Of a stretch of DNA of 64,000 nucleotides, positions 17,643 to 26,130 are shown one piece after another (the stretch's first letter is position 1; each line of letters opens with the position of its first letter). The notes under the pieces were generated by a model, which was not told where the DNA came from, ran no database searches, and saw only the letters and a list, made by a program, of their open reading frames with translations. Position numbers and translations under genes: made by a program. Source of the stretch: Citricoccus sp. CH26A. GTDB taxonomy: Bacteria; Actinomycetota; Actinomycetes; Actinomycetales; Micrococcaceae. Location of the stretch: positions 1 to 64,000 of the forward strand of contig NZ_AFXQ01000002.1 in assembly GCF_000224415.1 (NCBI RefSeq). The letters run 5' to 3'.

Positions 17643-18989
17643 CTAGAACAGCGCGAGGGCCATGCCCGGTTCTTGCAGGACCGCACCCACGTCCGCCAGG
17701 AACCGTGAGCCCTGTTCACCGTCCACCAGCCGGTGGTCGAAGGACAGGGACAGCGTGAGGACCTGCCGCAGCGCGATCTCGCCGCGGTGCTCCCACGGCA
17801 TCCTGCGCACCTGGCCCAGCGCCAGGATCCCCGCCTCGCCCGGATTGATGATCGGCGTCCCCGCGTCCACCCCGAACACCCCGACGTTCGTCAGCGTGAA
17901 CGTTCCGCCGGTCAGCTGATCCGGGGTGAGCGCCCCCTCGCGCGCCGCCCCGGTCAGTGCGGCCACCTCGCGGGCCAGCCCGGCCAGGTCCAGCGCCTGG
18001 GCGTCCTTGACGTTGGGGACCATCAGTCCGCGCGGCGTGGCCGCAGCGATGCCCAGGTTGACGTAGTTCTGCCGGATGATCCGCCCGTTCTCCCCGTCCC
18101 ACCGGGCATTGAGTCCCGGGGTGCGTTCGAGGGCCAGGCAGGCTGCCCGGGCCACCAGGGTCAGCGGGGTCAGCTTCAGTCCACGGAAGTCCCGGTGGCC
18201 CTTGAGCGCCTCCAGCAGTTCGAGGGACTCGGTGGCGTCCACCGTGAGGAACTCCGTCACGTGGGGTGCGGTGAAGGCGCTCGCCGTCATGGCCGCGGCC
18301 GTGGCCTTGCGCACGGAGCGGATGGCCTCCTCCTCCGTGCGGGGCCGTCCGCCCAGGGTCCGCGCGGCGGCGGGCACGGGCTCCACCTGGCGGCCGAGCC
18401 CCCTCGTGCTGTCGGACTCGATCGTGCTGCCGGGCTCCGCGGCCCGGGTCACGTCGTCCCGCGTCACGGCCCCGCCGGGCCCGGTGCCCGGCACGGCGGC
18501 CAGGTCCAGCCCCAGGTCCTTGGCCAGCTTGCGCACCGGCGGGGTGGAGCGGGGCCGTTCGCCGGTGCCGGCGGAGGGCTGTGCCGGGGCCACCGGTCCC
18601 GGCGGGACCGCCTGAGCGGCCCGGGCCCTGCGGGCCGGGCGCCCGGCCCCCTCGGCGGCGGCGCCGTAGCCGACCAGCGTGGGCACGCGACCGTCGGAGC
18701 GGGCGGGGGCGGCGCCGTCGGGCCCGTCCTGCCCGGGCTCCCCCGGCAGGTCGAACGACACGATGGGCGCCCCCACGGCCACCACCGCGCCGGGTTCACC
18801 GTGCAGGGCGGTGATGGTGCCCTCGAAGGGACTGGAGAGCTCGACGACGGCCTTGGCCGTCTCCACCTCGGCGAGCACCTGGTTGACGGTGACGGAATCG
18901 CCGACCGAGACCTTCCAGTCCAGCAGTTCGGACTCGGTGAGCCCCTCACCCAGGTCGGGCAGGTTGAAGACCTTCAGCATCTCAGCCAC
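17643..18989 (-). CDS. Branched-chain 2-oxoacid dehydrogenase E2 (dihydrolipoamide acyltransferase)
   Basis: 448-residue core component that takes acyl groups from E1 to CoA. Domains: one lipoyl domain (about residues 5-85, with the lipoyl Lys in EVETAKAVVEL), a Pro/Ala/Arg linker, a peripheral subunit-binding domain (about 150-185, TPPVRKLAKDLGLDL), another linker, and the catalytic domain (about 220-448) with the active-site SFDHRLVDGEQG (HxxxDG). It overlaps the E1-beta gene by eight bases. The closely packed E1a-E1b-E2 order without a dihydrolipoamide dehydrogenase gene is typical of actinobacterial bkd operons. Its stop codon abuts the insertion sequence; the protein is not altered. Confidence 0.94.
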   Translation of the reverse strand: MAEMLKVFNLPDLGEGLTESELLDWKVSVGDSVTVNQVLAEVETAKAVVELSSPFEGTITALHGEPGAVVAVGAPIVSFDLPGEPGQDGPDGAAPARSDGRVPTLVGYGAAAEGAGRPARRARAAQAVPPGPVAPAQPSAGTGERPRSTPPVRKLAKDLGLDLAAVPGTGPGGAVTRDDVTRAAEPGSTIESDSTRGLGRQVEPVPAAARTLGGRPRTEEEAIRSVRKATAAAMTASAFTAPHVTEFLTVDATESLELLEALKGHRDFRGLKLTPLTLVARAACLALERTPGLNARWDGENGRIIRQNYVNLGIAAATPRGLMVPNVKDAQALDLAGLAREVAALTGAAREGALTPDQLTGGTFTLTNVGVFGVDAGTPIINPGEAGILALGQVRRMPWEHRGEIALRQVLTLSLSFDHRLVDGEQGSRFLADVGAVLQEPGMALALF

Positions 18990-20034
18990 GCTCCGTTCCG
19001 TCGGCGGCCAGCGGCGTGGGTGGCGCGAACGGGTCGATCGAGTCCAGGGAATTGGCCCGGCCCAGGGCCCGGTCCACGCCGTCCAGGATCCGGTCCAGGT
19101 CCGGGACGTGGTGGTGCTCCAGCTTGGCCGGAGGGTAGGGGATGTCGAAGCCGGTGACGCGGACCGGCGCGTGCTCCAGCCAGTGGAAGCAGCGTTCGGT
19201 CACGGTGGCGGCGATCTCGGCGCCCAGGCCCCCGGTACGGCTGGCCTCGTGGGTGATCACCAGTCGTCCGGTCCGGCGCACCGAGGCCTCGATCAGCCCG
19301 TAGTCCACGGGCGAGAGCGAACGCAGGTCGATGACGTCGATCGAGATGCCCTCGGCCGCGGCGGCCTCGGCGGCCTGCAGGCAGGTCTTCACCAGGGGAC
19401 CGTAGGCCACGAGCGTGACGTCCGTGCCCTCGGCGGCGACTGCGGCCGGCCCCATGGGCCGGAGCGGGGCCGAGAGGTCCACCGGCCCGCGGTCGTGGTA
19501 GCGGCGCTTGGGCTCGAGGTAGACCACGGGGTCATTGCTGGCGATGGCCGCCCGGATCAGGTCGTAACCCTCCTGCGGCGTGGACGGGGAGACCACGCGC
19601 AGCCCGGCGGTGTGCACGAAGTACGCCTCGGGGGACTCGGAATGGTGCTCCGGAGAGCCGATGCCGCCGCCGAAGGGGATCCGGATGGTCACCGGCATCG
19701 GCACGGCGCCGCGGGTGCGGTAGTACGTCTTGGCGACCTGGGAGACGATCTGGTCGAACGAGGGGTAGACGAAGCCGTCGAACTGGATCTCCACCACGGG
19801 CCGGTAGCCCCGGTAGGCCAGTCCCACGGCGGTGCCCATGATCCCGGACTCGGCCAGCGGGGTGTCCACCACCCGGTCCGGCCCGAACTCCTGCATCAGC
19901 CCGTCGGTGATGCGGAAGACGCCGCCGAGGGTGCCGATGTCCTCCCCCATCAGCACGACCTTCTCGTCCTCGGCCAGTGCGGCCCGCAGGCCCGCCGTGA
20001 TGGCCTTGCCGAAGGTGATCTCCTGTGCGCTCAT
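18982..20034 (-). CDS. Branched-chain 2-oxoacid dehydrogenase E1, beta subunit
   Basis: 350-residue transketolase-like subunit that forms the TPP-dependent E1 heterotetramer with the alpha subunit. Recognisable blocks are the N-terminal ITFGKAITAGLRAALAEDEKV, the GEDIGTLGGVFRITDGL segment with the TPP-activating Glu, the GGIGSPEHHSESPEAYF block (about residues 122-138) and the C-terminal domain VITHEASRTGGLGAEIAA. The HHSESPEAYF block, in place of the GGVGAQHSQ-type segment of pyruvate dehydrogenase, supports a branched-chain substrate. Translationally coupled by a four-base overlap to the alpha subunit. Confidence 0.94.
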   Translation of the reverse strand: MSAQEITFGKAITAGLRAALAEDEKVVLMGEDIGTLGGVFRITDGLMQEFGPDRVVDTPLAESGIMGTAVGLAYRGYRPVVEIQFDGFVYPSFDQIVSQVAKTYYRTRGAVPMPVTIRIPFGGGIGSPEHHSESPEAYFVHTAGLRVVSPSTPQEGYDLIRAAIASNDPVVYLEPKRRYHDRGPVDLSAPLRPMGPAAVAAEGTDVTLVAYGPLVKTCLQAAEAAAAEGISIDVIDLRSLSPVDYGLIEASVRRTGRLVITHEASRTGGLGAEIAATVTERCFHWLEHAPVRVTGFDIPYPPAKLEHHHVPDLDRILDGVDRALGRANSLDSIDPFAPPTPLAADGTERG

Positions 20035-21206
20035 CGGGCCCCCGCCTCCAGCTGCTCGCCGTCGAACTGGGCCAGGTAGAGCCGGTAGTGCTCGCGCTGG
20101 CGGGCCAGCTCGTGGTGGGGTTCGGCGTAGACGTGCTCGAAGAGTGCCTCGGGGCCGGGGTCGACCAGCCCGGCCAGGCCGGTCCGCAGGGCGGCGGCCA
20201 TCTCGTCCGCGGCCGTCGCCGACGCCTCGCGGACCGCCTCGATCGTCAGGGGCCCACCCTGGGCGTCCCGGTCGGAGTCCGTCAGGGTGGCGGCCAGGTG
20301 GGCCTCCACCCGGTCGATGGGGTCCTTGGCCCGCCAGGCCTCGACCTCGTCCTTCGAGCGGTAGCGGGTCGGGTCGTCGGCGGTGGTGTGCGGTCCCATG
20401 CGGTAGGTGACCGCCTCGATGAAGGTGGGGCCGCCGCCGTTGCGGGCCCGCTCCAGGGCACGGCGGGTGGCGGCCAGCACGGCCAGCACGTCATTGCCGT
20501 CCACGCGCATGGCCGGGATGCCGAACCCCCAGGGGCGGTCGGCGATGTGCCGCCTGGCCTGGAGGGTGACCGGTTCCGAGATCGCCCAGTGGTTGTTCTG
20601 GCAGAAGAAGACGACCGGTACGTGGTAGCTGGCGGCGAAGACCATGGCCTCGTTGACGTCACCCTGGCTGGTGGCGCCGTCCCCGAAGTAGCTGATCGCA
20701 GCCGCCTCAGAGTGGTCCCGGCGCAGGCCCATGGCGTAGCCGACGGCGTGCAGGGACTGGGCGCCGATGATGATCTGCTGGGCGGCCAGGTTGGTCTCGG
20801 CCGGATTCCAGCCGGAGTAGGTGGAACCGCGCCACAGCCGGACCAGTCCGAGCGGGTCGACGCCCCGCAGGTAGGCCACCCCGTTCTCCCGGTAGGAGGG
20901 GAACACGTAGTCCTCACGGTGCAGCGCCGCGGCGGAACCGACCTGGGAGGCCTCCTGCCCCAGGAGCGGTGGCCACAGGGCCAGCTCGCCCTGGCGCTGC
21001 AGGTGGGTGCACTCGGTGTCCAGGCGGCGGATCACCGTCATGTCCCGGTGCAGCCCCGCCAGCATGGTCGCGGTCACGTCCTCCAGCCAGGGGTCCAGGT
21101 CATGGTCCGGACGGCGGTGGCCCTCCGGTGTCAGGACCTGGTGCAGGTCCGGCTCGGGCACGTGCGGCATGCCGGTGGGCGGGGTGTTCAGACTGACCGT
21201 TCCCAT
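20031..21206 (-). CDS. Branched-chain 2-oxoacid dehydrogenase E1, alpha subunit
   Basis: 391 residues; TPP-dependent decarboxylating subunit acting on the 2-oxoacids of Val, Leu and Ile. The TPP-binding motif runs from YFGDGATSQGDVNEAM (about residues 171-186) to CQNNHWAIS, with the canonical spacing of about 27 residues between GDG and NN. The phosphorylation-loop region YRMGPHTTADDPTRYR follows. ATG start with GAGGAGG upstream. First gene of the operon, divergent from an Lrp/AsnC regulator, which suggests local control. Confidence 0.95.
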   Translation of the reverse strand: MGTVSLNTPPTGMPHVPEPDLHQVLTPEGHRRPDHDLDPWLEDVTATMLAGLHRDMTVIRRLDTECTHLQRQGELALWPPLLGQEASQVGSAAALHREDYVFPSYRENGVAYLRGVDPLGLVRLWRGSTYSGWNPAETNLAAQQIIIGAQSLHAVGYAMGLRRDHSEAAAISYFGDGATSQGDVNEAMVFAASYHVPVVFFCQNNHWAISEPVTLQARRHIADRPWGFGIPAMRVDGNDVLAVLAATRRALERARNGGGPTFIEAVTYRMGPHTTADDPTRYRSKDEVEAWRAKDPIDRVEAHLAATLTDSDRDAQGGPLTIEAVREASATAADEMAAALRTGLAGLVDPGPEALFEHVYAEPHHELARQREHYRLYLAQFDGEQLEAGAR

Positions 21207-21289
21207 GGGGGTCCTCCTCGATCGGGCCCGTCACTGGGTGGGTGATGGCCCTCGCCGTGGATGCGGCCTGGATGTCGGCCGCGATGAGT

Positions 21290-21305
21290 TGTGATGCTAG
21301 TCACA
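21290..21305. promoter_or_regulatory. Perfect Crp/GlxR-type site in the bkd/Lrp divergent promoter region
   Basis: TGTGA-TGCTAG-TCACA matches the Crp-family consensus TGTGA-N6-TCACA at all ten defined bases. It lies 84 bases upstream of the E1-alpha start and 76 bases upstream of the regulator start, in a 174-base divergent region. Binding by a Crp/GlxR homologue is inferred. Confidence 0.65.
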
Positions 21306-21380
21306 TTGCGAGGGGTGCACAAGATATGATCAGCGCAGTGGGCAACCTGCCCGCGTTTCGCCCCCGACACCCGTGAGAAC

Positions 21381-21875
21381 GTGAGCATGATGCGCACCCT
21401 GGACACCACCGACCTGCGGATCCTGGCCGCACTGTCTGACATGCCGGACGCCACCACCGTGGCCCTGGCCCAGTACCTGGGACTGTCCCGCAACACGGTG
21501 CAGGCGCGGCTGGCCCGGCTCACCGCCGAGGACGTGTTCCTGCCGTTCGAACGGCGGATCAGCCTGACGGCCCTGGGGCACCCGCTGACCGCGTTCGTGC
21601 AGGTCCACGTGCACCAGCAGCAACTGGCGGAGATCACGGCGGCGCTGACCCGGATCCCGGAGATCGTCCAGGCGTACGGCCTGACCGGGTCCGCGGACGT
21701 ACTGGCCCGGGTGGCCGCGCGCAACGCGGAGGACCTGTTCCGGATCCACACCCGCATCCTCGCCATCAAGGGCGTGGAGCGTGCGGACACCTCCCTGGCG
21801 ATGGCCGAGCTCGTCCCGTGGCGGACCGTGCCGCTGGTCGAGTCCCTGCTCGACGGCGGCGCCGGGGACGGTTAG
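21381..21875 (+). CDS. Lrp/AsnC family transcriptional regulator, probable bkd regulator
   Basis: 164 residues. An N-terminal winged helix-turn-helix (about residues 5-60, with LDTTDLRILAALS and LGLSRNTVQARLARL) is followed by an AsnC-type ligand-binding domain (about 65-150, ALGHPLTAFVQVHV and EIVQAYGLTGSADVLARV). Lrp-family regulators beside bkd genes commonly sense branched-chain amino acids and control the operon. Divergent transcription from E1-alpha supports this, but the ligand is inferred. The start is a GTG; two ATG codons at residues 3 and 4 are alternatives. Confidence 0.9.
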   Translation: MSMMRTLDTTDLRILAALSDMPDATTVALAQYLGLSRNTVQARLARLTAEDVFLPFERRISLTALGHPLTAFVQVHVHQQQLAEITAALTRIPEIVQAYGLTGSADVLARVAARNAEDLFRIHTRILAIKGVERADTSLAMAELVPWRTVPLVESLLDGGAGDG

Positions 21876-21882
21876 CCCCGCA

Positions 21883-22491
21883 CTAGTCCAGCACAGTCAG
21901 GACGTCGATCGACGCGTCCAGGAATGCGTCGACCTGGGCCTCGTCGTAACCCTCGGCCCCCGTGGCGGCGGCGAAGACGGCCCGGCGCACCTCGTTCGCG
22001 TCCAGGGGGTCCTGACCCTCGAACCGCGCGAGCAGGCGACGGCACAGCGCATCGACGCCACCGACGTCGTAGCTGGCGGCGTCCGCGCGGGACGCACGCC
22101 GGAAGCGTTCCCCGTCCGGTCGCTGCAACCGTCCGCGGAGGATCTCCACCGACCCCTGCACCCGAGCGGACCAGGCGTCCTCGCCCTCGGAGCGAATCCG
22201 CTCCTGACGCTCGGCCTGGGCCAGGGCGTCCTCGAGGCGGTCCAGCACGTCGTCGACCTGGTCGGCGGCGTAGCCGCCCTTGACGGCGTCGAAGGCGATC
22301 CGGCGGATGTCCGCGGACCGCAGGCCCCCGGCGCCCTCATAGGCCACACGCGCCCGGGCCATGAACCGGTCGACCTGGCGCCGGTGGTAGCCGAACGTGT
22401 CCGGCGGGACGACGTCGAAGGGCTGCCGGTCGGCCGAGGCCATCACCCGCCTCGCGAGCCCCTGCGTGTCCTGCCGCGTGCCGTGGTCCAT
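21883..22491 (-). CDS. DivIVA domain-containing protein
   Basis: 202-residue soluble protein with two copies of the short DivI1A motif: FDVVPPDTFGYHRRQVDRFMAR near residues 25-46, and a related GYDEAQVDAFLDASID at the end. Helical segments with the pattern ADIRRIAFDAVKGGYAADQVDDVLDRLEDAL lie between them. Proteins of this type bind curved membranes or cell-pole scaffolds, and several are linked to cell-wall growth in actinobacteria. It is monocistronic-looking and convergent with the Lrp gene. Role not further defined. Confidence 0.82.
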   Translation of the reverse strand: MDHGTRQDTQGLARRVMASADRQPFDVVPPDTFGYHRRQVDRFMARARVAYEGAGGLRSADIRRIAFDAVKGGYAADQVDDVLDRLEDALAQAERQERIRSEGEDAWSARVQGSVEILRGRLQRPDGERFRRASRADAASYDVGGVDALCRRLLARFEGQDPLDANEVRRAVFAAATGAEGYDEAQVDAFLDASIDVLTVLD

Positions 22492-22591
22492 CGGGGAGGC
22501 GCTCCTTCTGCGGGAAAAGTCGTGGTGCCGAGACCATCGTAGCCAGCCGGGACGAGAGGGGGGTGAGACCGGGCAGTGTGGGACGGCCGGG

Positions 22592-23503
22592 TCAGACGAA
22601 GGGCAGCGCGAAGACCATGTAGGCGACCGGGGCGGAGAACACGAGGGAGTCCAGCCGGTCCATGGCCCCGCCGTGCCCGGGCAGCATCGAACCCATGTCC
22701 TTGATGTTCAGCTCACGCTTGACCATGGACTCGGCGAAGTCCCCCGCGGTGGCGGAGGCGACCGTCAGCAGGCCCAGGAGACTGCCGACCCACCAGGGGT
22801 GGTCCAGCAGGAAGTGGACCGCGAGGGTCCCGACCACCACGGACCCGCCCACCGAACCGGCGAATCCCTCCCAGGACTTCTTGGGGCTGACCTTCGGGGC
22901 CATCGGGTGCCGGCCGAACGAGGCCCCCACGATGTACCCGAACGTGTCATTGGCCACCACCATGAGCAGCATGCAGGCCACCATGAGATTGCCCTGCTCC
23001 TGGCGCAACAGGGCGACGGCGAAGGAGAGCAGGAACGGCACCCACATCACGATGAACACGGACACCAGGACGCTCTCGCCACGCGCCGGCAGGTCCTCCG
23101 CGACGGCCCAGACCAGGATGAGCAGGACCGTGCCGAGCAGGGCCAGCACGAGCGCCTCGGCGCCTCCGGCGAAGGCACCCAGGGGCATCGCCACGGCACC
23201 GGTCCACAGCGGGATCCGGGGCACGTCCAGGCCGCGCCGAGAGATCGCGCTGGCCGTCTCGGTGACGCCCAGCAGCAGCAGGGCGACCACGAGGATCGCC
23301 AGCACGACCGGCAGCCAGATCAGGCCGACGAGGGCGCCACCCAGCAGGAGCGCACCGACCGCGATGGCAGCGGGGAGGTTGCGGCCGGCCTTGGCCTTCC
23401 GGGCCCGGGCCGCCTCCAGTTCCCGCCGCTGCCGCCGGGTCTGCGGTGGTCCCGGGTCCGGGACCGGCCGCGGCCCGGCGGGAGCGGAGGGTTCGGACGT
23501 CAT
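22592..23503 (-). CDS. cdsA: Phosphatidate cytidylyltransferase (CDP-diacylglycerol synthase)
   Basis: 303-residue integral membrane enzyme that makes CDP-diacylglycerol, the precursor of all phospholipids, from phosphatidate and CTP. It has a basic cytosolic N-terminus of about 45 residues, seven or eight membrane helices and the family signature around GSMLPGHGGAMDRLDSL (about residues 260-276), including the essential acidic residues, preceded by SPKKSWEGFAGS. It lies 15 bases after frr, in the conserved order rpsB-tsf-pyrH-frr-cdsA. Confidence 0.95.
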   Translation of the reverse strand: MTSEPSAPAGPRPVPDPGPPQTRRQRRELEAARARKAKAGRNLPAAIAVGALLLGGALVGLIWLPVVLAILVVALLLLGVTETASAISRRGLDVPRIPLWTGAVAMPLGAFAGGAEALVLALLGTVLLILVWAVAEDLPARGESVLVSVFIVMWVPFLLSFAVALLRQEQGNLMVACMLLMVVANDTFGYIVGASFGRHPMAPKVSPKKSWEGFAGSVGGSVVVGTLAVHFLLDHPWWVGSLLGLLTVASATAGDFAESMVKRELNIKDMGSMLPGHGGAMDRLDSLVFSAPVAYMVFALPFV

Positions 23504-23518
23504 AGGGTGCGGTGCCGC

Positions 23519-24076
23519 TCAGACCTCGAGGAGCTCGGCTTCCTTGCGCTTGGCCATGTCCTCGATGGTCTCGGTGTACTTACGGGTCAGGGCGTCGAGC
23601 TCCTTCTCCGCGCGGCTCCCCTCGTCCTCGCCGATCTCGCCGTCCTTGACCATCCGGTCGAGGGCCTCCTTGGCCTTGCGGCGGGAGTTGCGCAGCGAGA
23701 CCTTGTGCTCCTCCGCCTTGGACTTGACCAACTTGACGTACTCCTTGCGGCGCTCCTCGGTCAGCTCCGGCATGACGACCCGGATGACCTTGCCGTCGTT
23801 GGACGGGTTGGCGCCGATCTCCGAGTCGGACAGGGCCTTCTCGATGTTCCGCAGGGCGCTGACGTCGAAGGGGGAGATCAGCAGGGTCCGGGCGTCGGTG
23901 GTGGTGAACGAGGCCAGCTGCTGCAGCGGCGTGAAGGAGCCGTAGTACTCGACCATCACCTTGGAGTACAGGCCGGGGTTGGCCCGTCCGGTGCGGACCG
24001 AGGCGAAGTCCTCGCCCGTGGCCTCGATGGTCTTCTCCATCTGCTCCTCGGCGGCCTGAAGGGTTTCCTGCGTCAC
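23519..24076 (-). CDS. frr: Ribosome recycling factor
   Basis: 185-residue protein that, with EF-G, splits post-termination ribosomes. The sequence from VTQETLQAAEEQMEKTIEA is the N-terminal helix of domain I. The middle domain has LQQLASFTTTDARTLLISPF, and the C-terminal helix has EERRKEYVKLVKSKAEEHKV. The GTG at 24076 with GAGGAG upstream gives the exact family length; the longer in-frame reading is not supported. Upstream neighbour pyrH, downstream cdsA. Confidence 0.96.
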   Translation of the reverse strand: MTQETLQAAEEQMEKTIEATGEDFASVRTGRANPGLYSKVMVEYYGSFTPLQQLASFTTTDARTLLISPFDVSALRNIEKALSDSEIGANPSNDGKVIRVVMPELTEERRKEYVKLVKSKAEEHKVSLRNSRRKAKEALDRMVKDGEIGEDEGSRAEKELDALTRKYTETIEDMAKRKEAELLEV

Positions 24077-24179
24077 GTTGTCTCCTCGGTTCGGATGGTG
24101 TGGCCTCAATCCTAGGACACCGGTGGCACCGGATGGCCCGGACGAGGCGGGACGGTGGGGATGGAGGGGGCCGGTGGCC

Positions 24180-24998
24180 TCAGACGGTGACGGTGGTGCC
24201 GATCCGCTCACCGAGCAGCGCGCGGGTGACGTTGCCGTCCCCCTCCATGCCGAACACCATCATGGACAGCTTGTTGTCCTTGCACATGGTCATGGCGGTC
24301 TGGTCCATCACGCGGATGTCGTTCAGCAGCGCCTCGTCGTAGGTCAGGTGCTCGTACTTCTGCGCCCCCGGGTCCTTCTTGGGGTCGGCCGTGTAGACGC
24401 CGTCCACGCCGGACTTGGCCATCAGCACCTCGTCCGCGCCGACCTCCAGGGCCCGCTGGGCGGCGACGGTGTCGGTGGAGAAGTAGGGCAGGCCGGTGCC
24501 GGCGCCGAAGATCACCACGCGGCCCTTCTGCATGTGCCGGATGGCGCGCAACGGGATGTAGGGCTCGGCCACCTGCTCCATGTGGATGGCGGACTGGACG
24601 CGGGTGTCCACGCCGGCCTGCTCGAGGAAGTCCTGGAGGGCCAGGCAGTTCATCACGGTGCCCAGCATCCCCATGTAGTCCGCGCGGCGCCGGTCCATGC
24701 CGTTCTCCGAGAGCTCGGCCCCGCGGAAGAAGTTCCCTCCCCCGACGACGATGGCGACCTCGACCTGGCCGCGTGCGCCGGCGATCTGGTCGGCGATGCC
24801 GCGCACGGTGTCCGGGTCGACGCCGACCTTGCCGCCGCCGAAGACCTCGCCGGAGAGCTTAAGCAGGACGCGGCGCTTGCCAGTCCGGCCCGGGTCCCCG
24901 TGGGTGTCGCCGGCCTGGGCCTGCTGCAGGTCCCGGGACTCGTTGAACGACGTCGCGTCACGGATGTCCGGGGTGGTGCGCTGGTCGGTGCTCTGCAT
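24180..24998 (-). CDS. pyrH: Uridylate kinase
   Basis: 272-residue UMP kinase of the amino-acid-kinase fold, making UDP for nucleotide and cell-wall precursors. Motifs: [14 protein letters not shown] (phosphate-binding Lys), [26 protein letters not shown] and the Asp in ADPKKDPGA. The ATG at 24998 has AGGAGG seven bases upstream. It leaves a family-atypical extension of about 40 residues ahead of the conserved [11 protein letters not shown]; such extensions occur in Micrococcales. Confidence 0.94.
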   Translation of the reverse strand: MQSTDQRTTPDIRDATSFNESRDLQQAQAGDTHGDPGRTGKRRVLLKLSGEVFGGGKVGVDPDTVRGIADQIAGARGQVEVAIVVGGGNFFRGAELSENGMDRRRADYMGMLGTVMNCLALQDFLEQAGVDTRVQSAIHMEQVAEPYIPLRAIRHMQKGRVVIFGAGTGLPYFSTDTVAAQRALEVGADEVLMAKSGVDGVYTADPKKDPGAQKYEHLTYDEALLNDIRVMDQTAMTMCKDNKLSMMVFGMEGDGNVTRALLGERIGTTVTV

Positions 24999-25070
24999 GT
25001 GCGGGCCTCCTGGGCTCATCGGGGCTGGCGGCTTGCGCCGACGGAATGGTGCCGGATAGGGCAGGACAAA

Positions 25071-25103
25071 GGGGGTGGCCACCAGTGACTGGTGACCACC
25101 CCC
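25071..25103 (-). terminator. Terminator between tsf and pyrH
   Basis: Stem of 15 bp (GGGGGTGGTCACCAG with one G-T wobble), three-base loop and, on the minus strand, a following TTTG. It lies 70 bases beyond the tsf stop codon and separates rpsB-tsf from pyrH-frr-cdsA. Confidence 0.85.
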
Positions 25104-25172
25104 TTCCAGGTCGTTCCGCGACGCGGTCGGTCCGATCCTACCGCGCGCGGTCCGTGGCCGTGTGCCGGTCGG

Positions 25173-26009
25173 TCAGTTGCCGACGCGGAACCGGGCGAAG
25201 CCGGTGACGGCGGTGCCGGCCTCGGAGAGGACCTTGCCGACGGTCTGCTTCGGGTCCTTGGCGAACGGCTGGTCCACCAGCACGATCTCCTTGAAGAAAC
25301 CGGTCAGTCGACCCTCGACGATCTTGGTCAGGGCCTGCTCCGGCTTGCCCTCGGCGCGGGCGGTCTCATCGGCGATGCGACGCTCGTTCTCGACGGTCTC
25401 GGCCGGCACGTCCTCGCGGGACAGGTAGGTCGGGGCGTAGGCGGCGGTGTGCACGGCGACGTCGTGGGCGGCGGTCTTGGCCGCGTCCGAGTCGGAGTCG
25501 ACGGCCATCAGGACGCCCACCTGGGCGGGCAGGTCCTTGGACGTCTTGTGCAGGTAGGCGTCCACGAAGGCGCCCTCCACGCGGGCGATGCGGCGCACGA
25601 CGACCTTCTCGCCGAGGATGGCGCCCTCGTCGGTGACGTGGTCCCCCACGGTGCGGCCGTTGAACGGCGCGGCCAGCAGGGCGTCCAGGTCGGTCGCGCC
25701 GGAGGAGACGGCGGCCTCGAGGACGACGTTGCCCAGCTCGATGAACTTCTCGTTCTTGGCCACGAAGTCGGTCTCGCAGTTGATCTCGATCATGACGCCG
25801 GCGCCGGCGGTGACGGTCGCGGCGACCAGACCCTCGGCGGTCGCACGGCCCTCGCGCTTGGTGGCCCCCTTGAGGCCCTTCACGCGGATGATCTCCATGG
25901 CCTTCTCGGCGTCGCCGTTGGCCTCGTCCAGTGCCTTCTTGACGTCCATCATCCCGGCGCCGGTGCGCTCGCGCAGGGCCTTGATGTCAGCTGCGGTGTA
26001 GTTCGCCAT
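25173..26009 (-). CDS. tsf: Elongation factor Ts
   Basis: 278-residue guanine-nucleotide exchange factor for EF-Tu. It begins with the UBA-like domain MANYTAADIKALRERTGAGM, continues with KKALDEANGDAEKAMEIIRVKG, and has the core motif EINCETDFVAKNEKF (about residues 79-93, contact with EF-Tu). ATG at 26009; the much longer in-frame upstream reading runs through the rpsB tail and is not real. Co-transcribed with rpsB. Confidence 0.97.
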   Translation of the reverse strand: MANYTAADIKALRERTGAGMMDVKKALDEANGDAEKAMEIIRVKGLKGATKREGRATAEGLVAATVTAGAGVMIEINCETDFVAKNEKFIELGNVVLEAAVSSGATDLDALLAAPFNGRTVGDHVTDEGAILGEKVVVRRIARVEGAFVDAYLHKTSKDLPAQVGVLMAVDSDSDAAKTAAHDVAVHTAAYAPTYLSREDVPAETVENERRIADETARAEGKPEQALTKIVEGRLTGFFKEIVLVDQPFAKDPKQTVGKVLSEAGTAVTGFARFRVGN

Positions 26010-26130
26010 GCGGTACCCATCCTTACCTGTTGCGGGGTTATCCCGAGTGGTGTTGTGGTGGTCTGTCGGTGTCTGCCCGGGGTCCCGGGCAGGCACCGGC
26101 CGGCCCCGTGCGGGACCGGCCGGTGGTGGA

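Larger units (their letters stand above)
16131..17644 (-). mobile_element. IS110-family insertion sequence, IS1111-like
   Basis: About 1.5 kb element carrying one DEDD transposase gene (disrupted). Evidence for the ends: CGACT occurs at both junctions (16126-16130 and 17640-17644), and just inside are sub-terminal inverted repeats TATGTAGTG (16133-16141) and CACTACATA (17618-17626). Removing the element and one CT core restores a simple GNAT/E2 junction in which both convergent genes stop within CTAG. The layout (short region upstream of the transposase, about 285 bases of non-coding DNA downstream, sub-terminal repeats) is that of the IS1111 subgroup. IS110-family elements make no normal target duplication and use a core dinucleotide, as seen here. 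Confidence 0.8.
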
